Assembly: GCA_029939815.1 (NCBI GenBank)
Contig: JAOZSF010000006.1
Span: 1-9,209, forward strand
Direction: 5' to 3'
From: a bacterium
GTDB lineage: Bacteria; Auribacterota; UBA3054; B51-G9
DNA: 9,209 nt
This document shows positions 1 through 5,050 of the stretch, piece after piece (positions within the stretch are counted from its first letter, which is position 1; each line of letters opens with the position of its first letter). Made by a program: the position numbers and the translations under genes. Below the pieces are notes generated by a model. That model was not told the DNA's origin, made no database searches, and saw only the letters and a list, made by a program, of their open reading frames with translations.

Positions 1-68
1 TCCTTGACGAAGCAATTATCGCAGCAGAGAAATTGTCAGACATGATTTCAGATAAAGCCATAAATTAG
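1..68 (+). CDS. C-terminal end of an unidentified protein (partial)
   Basis: The reading frame starting at base 3 stays open to a TAG at 66-68. It encodes 21 residues beginning LDEAII and ending DKAIN. The stretch is rich in Ala, Ile, Asp, Glu and Lys and looks like an amphipathic C-terminal helix. The other two plus-strand frames hit stops within it. The rest of the gene lies upstream of the window, so no family can be assigned. It runs in the same direction as the small ORF at 112-240 and toward mgtE on the other strand. No terminator hairpin is visible directly after it. Confidence 0.45.
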   Translation, partial: LDEAIIAAEKLSDMISDKAIN

Positions 69-111
69 GTTTGCAAGCCATACCCAAAATAACAGAGTGA
101 TAGGAACACAC

Positions 112-240
112 ATGAACACAACGGGGATTCTTGATGCTGTCGGAGCATGCATTTTTATCATCCCGTGTATAGGATTATTTACTCCGGGTGCTCATTCGCT
201 TGATGATACCAATATTCTTGCCACACTGCAGAAAAAATAA
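112..240 (+). CDS. Possible small membrane peptide, 42 aa, hypothetical
   Basis: An ATG at 112 opens a 42-codon frame ending at TAA 238-240. A weak Shine-Dalgarno-like AGGA lies about 8 bases upstream. An in-frame GTG at 97 is an alternative start. The product has a short polar N-terminus, one hydrophobic segment at about residues 8-24 (DAVGACIFIIPCIGLF) that includes two cysteines and a proline, then a polar tail (HSLDDTNILATLQKK). This would fit a single-pass membrane peptide or an uncleaved signal anchor. I do not recognise a family. It fills the gap between the truncated upstream gene and the convergent mgtE. Short ORFs of this size arise by chance, so conservation in relatives is needed to accept it. 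Confidence 0.35.
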   Translation: MNTTGILDAVGACIFIIPCIGLFTPGAHSLDDTNILATLQKK

Positions 241-267
241 TTAGTCGACTATTCAAAACCGGCTGAT

Positions 268-1608
268 TTAGTCTACAAAGTTCAATGATAAAATAGCGAA
301 TGTGAAATAAATAGCAATTCCTATTATATCAATAGAAACAGTTACAAAAGGTCCTGATGCTGCCGTGGGATCAATGCCCATTTTCTTGCAAAGCGCCGGA
401 GCAAGAGCGCCCATTGATGCAGCAATCAGAATTGCAAAAAACAAAGAAGTTCCTACTACGCAACTTACAAGCAGGGGATTAAACTTGCTTATAAATAAAG
501 CTGCAATTGCTGCAATCACTGCGCAAACAATTCCGACTATAGTAGCAATCCAAACTTGTTTTACGACAACTTCAAGAATATTATCTCCAATATCGCCTGT
601 CGCGAGCCCGCGAACAACAGTAGTACATGATTGTATTCCTATGTTTCCTCCCATAGCGGCAATTACAACAACGAAAGGAACAAAAACGGTGAAATAATCC
701 ATTCCTAATTTTCCACTGTAGAATTTTTGAAATGCCGCGCCGGCAAGACTTCCCATTAAAGCAACAATTAACCATGGTAATCGCTGCATAGCGGTACGAA
801 GCATTGAACGGGTGTCTTCGTCCCACCGCAGTGCTCCCGCGAGCCGAAAGAAATCCTCAGTAGTTTCCTGTTCGATGACATCAATAATATCATCAACAGT
901 AATCCGACCTTTTAGTTTTCCGTCTTTATCGACTACCGGAATAGCCATAAGATCGTATTTTTGAACGAGCTGGGCAACTTCTTCCTGATCGGTATCAGGT
1001 TGAACACTAATAACCTGTCTGTTCATAATTGAGCCGACCGGCCGGGAATCATCTTCTTTTATAAGCCTTTGCAAACTGACAAGTCCGACGAGTCTGTTAA
1101 GATAATCGACTACATAGACATAATAAATAGGTTCGTCGGTATCGAGAACTTTTAAAGCGTCTAACGTCTGTCCGACCGACCAGGTTTCCTGTACGGCGAG
1201 GAGTTCGGGGTCCATAATTCCGCTTGCGGAATCGTCTTCATGTTTAAGAAGTTCTTTAATCTCAGCCGAATCTTCCGGAGAAAGATTATGGAGAACTTTG
1301 TCTTTTTTCTCATCAGGGGCTTCTGAAAGAATGTCGGTAGCATCATCCGCAGGCAGAGTTTTAACCAGTCTCGTGAGTTGAACCGGATCAATTTCTTCGA
1401 GCAGTTCCTCTCTGTCCTCACTGTCAAGTTCACTTAACGCGTCACCGCCGGCACTGGCATCGAGCTCTCTCAGAATTGCGGCCTGATCTTTTGAATCAAG
1501 ATGTTCAAGAAGTTCAGCAATATCGGCGGGATGCACTGAAACAAGTTCAGCGGCGATTTGACTATAATCGTTATTTTGAGCGAGGCGTTCAATTCTCGAT
1601 TTGTTCAT
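268..1608 (-). CDS. mgtE: MgtE-family magnesium transporter
   Basis: This is a homodimeric inner-membrane Mg2+ channel gated by its cytosolic domains. At 446 aa it has normal family length and the full domain order. An acidic, helical MgtE_N domain spans about residues 20-130. A CBS pair follows at about 130-250 (GIMDPELLAV; later VGSIMNRQVISV and MAIPVVDKDGKLKGRI). A linker helix leads to five predicted membrane helices from about 278 to 443. Signature motifs are AAMGGNIGIQS at 317-327 and GIDPTAASGPFVT at 411-423. D427 appears to match the pore Mg2+ ligand D432 of Thermus thermophilus MgtE. A strong GGGAGGTG Shine-Dalgarno site lies about 4 bases before the ATG. The start lies inside the end of the DUF502 gene (20-bp overlap), so the two are probably coupled. 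No M-box is visible in front of it. As the last gene of the cluster it probably relies on upstream promoters. Confidence 0.96.
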   Translation of the reverse strand: MNKSRIERLAQNNDYSQIAAELVSVHPADIAELLEHLDSKDQAAILRELDASAGGDALSELDSEDREELLEEIDPVQLTRLVKTLPADDATDILSEAPDEKKDKVLHNLSPEDSAEIKELLKHEDDSASGIMDPELLAVQETWSVGQTLDALKVLDTDEPIYYVYVVDYLNRLVGLVSLQRLIKEDDSRPVGSIMNRQVISVQPDTDQEEVAQLVQKYDLMAIPVVDKDGKLKGRITVDDIIDVIEQETTEDFFRLAGALRWDEDTRSMLRTAMQRLPWLIVALMGSLAGAAFQKFYSGKLGMDYFTVFVPFVVVIAAMGGNIGIQSCTTVVRGLATGDIGDNILEVVVKQVWIATIVGIVCAVIAAIAALFISKFNPLLVSCVVGTSLFFAILIAASMGALAPALCKKMGIDPTAASGPFVTVSIDIIGIAIYFTFAILSLNFVD

Positions 1609-2269
1609 TATTCACCTCCCATGTTGATTCGTCAAGGCGAACAGCGCCGCCTGAAATTATAAGTTTCAACGCTTCTTCAACTGATATATCGAGAATTCTA
1701 ACTGAATCAGCCGGAAGAATAAGAAAAAATCCTGAAGTCGGGTTTGGTGTTGTAGGCAAAAAGACATTCAAGTATTTTTCACGTTTTTCATTTTCATGAC
1801 CGGCAAAAGCTGAGTTTATGTTGTTTGCAAACCTCTCTTCAGTTTTATTTGTAATAAAAACTAATGTATAAATTCCTTTCCGGGGATATTCGATTATAGC
1901 GACTTTGTTAAAAACATTTTTCCCGGGACCAAATAGTGCCGAAGTAATTTGGTGGATCACTTTGTAAATTCTGTTGAAAAGAGGAATCCTCTCAAGCAAT
2001 TTCTGGAAAAAATTTGTTATCTTGGCGCCAAGAGTTCTGGTAGTGAAAGCACCAAGCAAAGTTATGACAACAAAAAAACTTACGAGAACAAAAGTCCTGT
2101 AAATAAGTGTTACTACCCACATAGGTATGCTGCCGCTCAATATTCTGTTAATGATCTCCTCAGGTGGCTGCGGCAACTTTGTGAACAAAAATGTTATCAG
2201 CCATAATGTTGCTACGACAGGCAAAGCAACAACGAGTCCCGCGATAAAATATCTTCTCAATCGTTTCAT
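1589..2269 (-). CDS. DUF502 family membrane protein
   Basis: The 226-aa product matches the DUF502 family, found in many bacteria and related to plant COV/LCV proteins. Its biochemical role is unknown. Two N-terminal membrane helices are predicted at about residues 8-30 and 50-75. Family landmarks follow: IPLFNRIYKVIHQ at 95-107, EYPRKG at 127-132, NVFLPTTPNPTSG at 168-180, and VRILDISVEEALKLIISGG at 190-208. The ATG is preceded by a GAGGAAAAG Shine-Dalgarno-like stretch. The start overlaps the stop of the CorC gene by 4 bases (ATGA). Its own 3' end runs 20 bases into mgtE. This tight packing between two divalent-cation transport genes suggests co-expression. A role in ion transport would be inference from context only. 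Confidence 0.9.
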   Translation of the reverse strand: MKRLRRYFIAGLVVALPVVATLWLITFLFTKLPQPPEEIINRILSGSIPMWVVTLIYRTFVLVSFFVVITLLGAFTTRTLGAKITNFFQKLLERIPLFNRIYKVIHQITSALFGPGKNVFNKVAIIEYPRKGIYTLVFITNKTEERFANNINSAFAGHENEKREKYLNVFLPTTPNPTSGFFLILPADSVRILDISVEEALKLIISGGAVRLDESTWEVNNEQIEN

Positions 2270-3558
2270 TTCTTTTCCTCTTTTTCTGTTTTTTCTGTAA
2301 AACGAGTCAGTTCAATTTTCTCAACACGTCTGTCAGTTACCTTCAAAATTTTTATAACAAATTCTTTGTCGGAAATTATTTCACCTTCTTTCGGCATGTG
2401 CCCGAGTTTAAACATTACATATCCGCCTATTGTATCAAAATCTTCTTCTTCCGGGAGATGTATTTTCAAATCATCATTTACATCATCAACAAGAACTCCA
2501 GCATCAATTATAAAAGTGTTTTCATCGATTTGTTCATACTCTTTGTCTTCATCAACATCAAATTCATCGTGAATTTCTCCAACAATTTCTTCAACAAGGT
2601 CTTCCAAGGTTGCAAGACCCGCAGTCCCGCCGTATTCGTCAATAATAACGGCGAGTTGAATTTTAGCGGCTTTAAATTCTTTCAGGAGTTCGTTAACTTT
2701 TTTTGTTTCCGGAACAAAAAAAGGTTTACGTATGATTTTACGCAGTTCAGGCAGTTCGTTTTCATCGCGGCATTTCCAGTATTTCAGGGCATCCCTGAGA
2801 TAAAAAATTCCTATTATACTGTCAACATTCTTTTCATAAACAGGTAACCTCGAATGACCGGCATCAAGAGCGGTCTCTATTGCATCTGTCAGCGGACATG
2901 TTGCCGCAACGGCTTCCATTTCTGTTCTTGGAACCATAACTTCGCGTACGACAGTATCTCCAAACTCAAAAATAGATTTAATCATTTCGTGTTCATCAGC
3001 TTCAAGCGGGTCGTCTTTTTCCGCCATTTCTGAAAGAACAGAATCGTCAGTTTCGTTCTCGAAAATATTCAGCCCGTTTTTTACGCCCATCAAAAGAGCT
3101 AACAAATTGGCTGCCTTTGCAATGAAAAAATTAAAATAATGAGTGCCTGATGTCCATACATTCGCAATCTTAACAAATCTGAAAATAGATTTGTCAGATA
3201 CATTAGCGACAAGCAAACGCGGGAAAAAGTTGCCGACTAAAGCGGTTAATGCCGCTGCTAAAAGGAGTACCGCAATTCTTAACACAAAACTTAAATTATA
3301 ACTCGAGCATATAAAAACAGTTGAAATAACAGCACATCCAAGAAAAATAGATTTCCAAACTGCTAATGCTAAACGAATATTGGCGCCGTGCTTAAGCCAT
3401 AAATTCACAGTTCTTCTATTTCCCTGATCCGAACCGAAAATCTCACGGGCTTTAAGCCCGGTCAGCGCGGAATCAGCCATCTCAAAAAAAGCTGACAGAA
3501 AAACAAAAACAAGCCATATCATAATTTTTGTTAATAAAATAAAAAATTCAGTATTCAT
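2266..3558 (-). CDS. CorC/HlyC (CNNM) family protein with degenerate membrane domain
   Basis: The 430-aa product has the CorC/CNNM layout. A DUF21-like membrane region covers about residues 10-160. A CBS pair covers about 200-330, with REVMVPRTEM at 205-214, HSRLPVYE at 235-242 and IIDEYGGTAGL at 305-315. A CorC_HlyC C-terminal domain covers about 340-418, followed by a Lys/Glu tail. The cytosolic half is well conserved. The membrane half is not: the usual FFSGSETA is FFEMADSA (24-31), the LVGN motif is AVWK (66-69), and GE..PK is GNFFPR (109-114). Position beside ybeY recalls E. coli ybeY-ybeX. No Shine-Dalgarno is evident, and a TATATT lies only 4 bases before the ATG, so a leaderless transcript is possible. 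The stop overlaps the DUF502 start. Family membership is secure. Ion transport by this copy is doubtful. Confidence 0.92.
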   Translation of the reverse strand: MNTEFFILLTKIMIWLVFVFLSAFFEMADSALTGLKAREIFGSDQGNRRTVNLWLKHGANIRLALAVWKSIFLGCAVISTVFICSSYNLSFVLRIAVLLLAAALTALVGNFFPRLLVANVSDKSIFRFVKIANVWTSGTHYFNFFIAKAANLLALLMGVKNGLNIFENETDDSVLSEMAEKDDPLEADEHEMIKSIFEFGDTVVREVMVPRTEMEAVAATCPLTDAIETALDAGHSRLPVYEKNVDSIIGIFYLRDALKYWKCRDENELPELRKIIRKPFFVPETKKVNELLKEFKAAKIQLAVIIDEYGGTAGLATLEDLVEEIVGEIHDEFDVDEDKEYEQIDENTFIIDAGVLVDDVNDDLKIHLPEEEDFDTIGGYVMFKLGHMPKEGEIISDKEFVIKILKVTDRRVEKIELTRFTEKTEKEEKK

Positions 3559-3687
3559 AAAGAATATAGTACCTGGGTACCGGATTGTTGGGTTATTGCA
3601 ATGAAATAATCCTCCATTGGCGGATATTCGACCCTCCTTTGGCGGACTTTCAGCATGCGCATTATCGCACAGTTATATTTAATTGAA
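3559..3687 (-). repeat. Intergenic spacer with short tandem repeats around a duplicated GC-rich unit
   Basis: This spacer lies between ybeY and corC. Two near-identical 19-bp units (CCTCC-A/T-TTGGCGGA type) lie at 3611-3629 and 3633-3651, spaced 22 bp apart, and are followed by GCATGCGC at 3653-3660. AT-rich short repeats flank them: GGATTGTTGGGTTATTG at 3582-3598 and GAATTATTGGATTATTGG at 3685-3702. The second set runs into ybeY and encodes its last residues (PIIQ). An inverted repeat GTACC-TG-GGTAC lies at 3569-3580, just upstream of corC. No convincing terminator or canonical promoter was found. Confidence 0.6.
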
Positions 3688-4140
3688 TTATTGGATTATT
3701 GGTCTTCCGTTCCATTCATCTAATAGTTTTTCCTGACGTTTAAACATTTTTCGACTTTTATTGTCAGTTGTGTCTTCATAACCAAGGCAATGAAGGATGC
3801 CGTGAATAACGTATCGCGTCAATTCTTCATTTACGTCTATATTGTATTCTGCGGCGTATTCTGCGGCTTTTTCGGTGCTTATTATAATATCACCTGCAGA
3901 ACCATCGCTTATATTACCTTCGAAACTAATTACATCAGTCGGGATGTTTTTATTCAAAAATTCTTTGTTATATTTTTTAATTACGTTATTTCTGACAAAC
4001 ATTAAGTTTATACCTACATCATTGCCTATCTTTTCGTTCTTAAGAATGTATCGGGCAAGCAGTTTTATTTTATTAGAATTCAATCTTAAAAATCTCTGCC
4101 GATTAATTATAAAAATATTTCTTGTTCCATGAATTTCCAT
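3688..4140 (-). CDS. ybeY: Endoribonuclease YbeY (rRNA maturation factor)
   Basis: YbeY is a single-strand-specific metalloendoribonuclease that acts in 16S rRNA 3'-end maturation and late 70S ribosome quality control in the cytoplasm. The 150-aa product has normal length. It carries the family signatures PTDVISFE at 67-74, AGDIIIS at 82-88, and the metal-site motif HGILHCLGYED at 113-123. H113 and H117 match the first two zinc ligands. The third position, usually His (GYDH), is Asp (D123), as in some other lineages. The gene starts 4 bases after the plsY stop, with no clear Shine-Dalgarno, so translation is probably coupled to plsY. Its last codons fall inside short tandem repeats that continue into the spacer. 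Neighbouring corC matches the common ybeY-corC pairing. Confidence 0.94.
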   Translation of the reverse strand: MEIHGTRNIFIINRQRFLRLNSNKIKLLARYILKNEKIGNDVGINLMFVRNNVIKKYNKEFLNKNIPTDVISFEGNISDGSAGDIIISTEKAAEYAAEYNIDVNEELTRYVIHGILHCLGYEDTTDNKSRKMFKRQEKLLDEWNGRPIIQ

Positions 4141-4144
4141 TTTT

Positions 4145-4771
4145 TCAGTTCAATATACCGGAGTCAGATGCAGGAGTTTCCGGCCTTAAATACTTGTAGT
4201 GAGTTATGAGTGATAATGTTGCCAGAAAAATTGCCGCAATCTGATATGGAACATTCATCCTGTAAAAATACCATATCAATACAGGTAATGCCCAACTGGC
4301 AACAATCGAAGCAAACGGAATGGATTTCTTTAAATATGCAGCTATTATGAAAATAATTATGGACCCGATCGCAGCTTCCGGCATTAAAAGAAGAAAGCCA
4401 CCCAACGCTGTCGCAACGCCTCGGCCGCCCCAGCCGCAAATATAAACTGAGAAAACATGCCCGAGGACAACGGAAATTAATGCGCCGACATGAATTAGTC
4501 CCGGAGAAACAAACGGGAAAATCAAAAAGCCGAAACTGCTCCCGGAAAGTCTCGTGCCTAATCTGAAAACTATCCAGACCGTAATCCCGCCTTTTAGTAA
4601 ATCCGCTGCAATTGAAAGGACTTTACTGCCGTGCAGTTTGACATTACGCCGAATTGTTTCAGGCAGGAATGATTTATCAGAGGAGATAAAGTTGATTATC
4701 GGAAAATATCTGTTTATAAGATATCCTGCCGGAACCGCTCCCAGAAAATATGATAAAATAATTATTAGCAT
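4145..4771 (-). CDS. plsY: PlsY-like glycerol-3-phosphate acyltransferase, divergent
   Basis: PlsY transfers acyl groups from acyl-phosphate to glycerol-3-phosphate in the inner membrane, the first step of phospholipid synthesis in most bacteria. The 208-aa, multi-helix product has typical length and several family landmarks: SYFLGAVPAGYLINR at 7-21, DLLKGG at 57-62, LGHVFSVYICGWGGRGVAT at 103-121, and a C-terminal H191. Departures are marked. The GSGNxGATN segment of motif 1 is absent from about residues 30-45, where only N43-V44 may align and a few residues are deleted. Motif 2 GGKGVAT reads GGRGVAT. Motif 3 HRxNIxRL reads HYKYLRPE. So the fold is supported but the activity is not. It is the first gene of the minus-strand cluster and lacks an obvious Shine-Dalgarno site. 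A catalytically altered paralog is the main alternative to a true PlsY. Confidence 0.82.
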   Translation of the reverse strand: MLIIILSYFLGAVPAGYLINRYFPIINFISSDKSFLPETIRRNVKLHGSKVLSIAADLLKGGITVWIVFRLGTRLSGSSFGFLIFPFVSPGLIHVGALISVVLGHVFSVYICGWGGRGVATALGGFLLLMPEAAIGSIIIFIIAAYLKKSIPFASIVASWALPVLIWYFYRMNVPYQIAAIFLATLSLITHYKYLRPETPASDSGILN

Positions 4772-4772
4772 A

Positions 4773-4841
4773 AGTTAAAAGTCTAAAGGTCAACCCCGGC
4801 ATGCGCGGGGCGCTTACGCGAGGTCAAAGGTTAAAGGTCTA
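4773..4841. repeat. Heptanucleotide tandem repeats split by a GC-rich insert
   Basis: Six seven-base units of the form AG(G/T)T(C/T)(A/T)A lie in register: AGTTAAA 4773-4779, AGTCTAA 4780-4786, AGGTCAA 4787-4793, AGGTCAA 4821-4827, AGGTTAA 4828-4834 and AGGTCTA 4835-4841. A 27-bp segment (4794-4820) separates the third and fourth units. These two units are identical, so the insert is flanked by a perfect 7-bp direct repeat. The array lies in the predicted 5' leader of plsY. Confidence 0.75.
4794..4820. other. GC-rich palindromic segment in the plsY leader
   Basis: CCCCG at 4794-4798 and CGGGG at 4806-4810 form a 5-bp stem. The 7-base loop contains the palindrome GCATGC (4799-4804). A second small fold, CGC-TTAC-GCG, follows at 4811-4820. 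The segment is far more GC-rich than its surroundings. There is no U-tract, so it is not a standard intrinsic terminator. In the plsY mRNA it would form a structured element roughly 25-50 bases before the ATG. Confidence 0.55.
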
Positions 4842-4853
4842 TTACTATTGCTT

Positions 4854-4882
4854 ATTATAACAATCAGACAAAATGAAATCAA
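4854..4882 (-). promoter_or_regulatory. Sigma-70-like promoter for the plsY-ybeY-corC-DUF502-mgtE cluster
   Basis: Read on the minus strand, TTGATT (4882-4877) matches the -35 consensus at 4 of 6 bases. TATAAT (4859-4854) matches the -10 consensus fully. The spacer is exactly 17 bp. Transcription would start near 4847, giving a leader of about 75 bases that contains the heptad repeats and the GC-rich hairpin. Confidence 0.6.
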
Positions 4883-4925
4883 GAACAAAATCGTTTGTTA
4901 ATTTGTTTTTAAAAATATAAGGCAC

Positions 4926-4954
4926 TTGTTACATTTTTAATATTTGATTATACT
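4926..4954 (+). promoter_or_regulatory. Candidate promoter 1 for the sulfatase-like/corC operon
   Basis: TTGTTA (4926-4931) matches 4 of 6 bases of the -35 box and TATACT (4949-4954) matches 5 of 6 of the -10 box, with a 17-bp spacer. The start site would be near 4961, leaving a leader of about 90 bases. The upstream sequence is AT-rich. The -35 region lies inside GGCACTTGTTAC (4921-4932), which recurs in shortened form at 4993-5003. Confidence 0.5.
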
Positions 4955-4992
4955 ATTATGTTGTCTGACTGAAACTTTCATATTTTTGGACA

Positions 4993-5025
4993 GGCACTGT
5001 TACGCAACAATCACTAAAATATAAT
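4993..5025 (+). promoter_or_regulatory. Candidate promoter 2, proximal, for the sulfatase-like/corC operon
   Basis: A perfect TATAAT lies at 5020-5025, 25 bases before the start codon. The -35 region is weak (TGTTAC at 4998-5003, 16-bp spacer). It sits in GGCACTGTTAC (4993-5003), a near copy of the box at the distal promoter. The distance from GTTAC to the -10 is 16 bases in both copies. Either promoter duplication or a shared activator site would explain this. Confidence 0.4.
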
Positions 5026-5050
5026 CGCATAAGCATGCAAGGCGCAGATT

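Noticed and set aside
242..251. TAGTCGACTA palindrome between the small ORF and mgtE as a terminator
   Set aside because: It is only a 10-bp palindrome with no loop, little GC and no T-tract. It would not form a useful terminator hairpin.
2398..2847. Plus-strand open frame (149 codons) inside the minus-strand corC
   Set aside because: It has a Phe/Ile/Asn-biased composition typical of the antisense of AT-rich coding DNA and shows no recognisable domain.
4794..4820. GC-rich hairpin upstream of plsY as an intrinsic terminator or attenuator
   Set aside because: No T-tract follows on either strand, so intrinsic termination is not supported.
4921..4940. Sigma-54 promoter suggested by GGCAC
   Set aside because: Neither GGCAC copy (4921, 4993) has a TTGC-type -12 element at the required spacing. 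Both fit sigma-70-like -10 boxes better.
145..5038. GCATGC recurring at 145, 3653, 4799 and 5033 as a regulatory motif
   Set aside because: Four copies of a six-base palindrome in 9.2 kb is only mildly above chance, and spacing to genes is inconsistent. Only the shared 8-mer GCATGCGC in two spacers was kept as part of a finding.
4772..5050. M-box or other Mg2+ riboswitch ahead of either cluster
   Set aside because: The leaders are short (about 75 and 25-90 bases), and no conserved M-box-like multi-stem architecture is visible.
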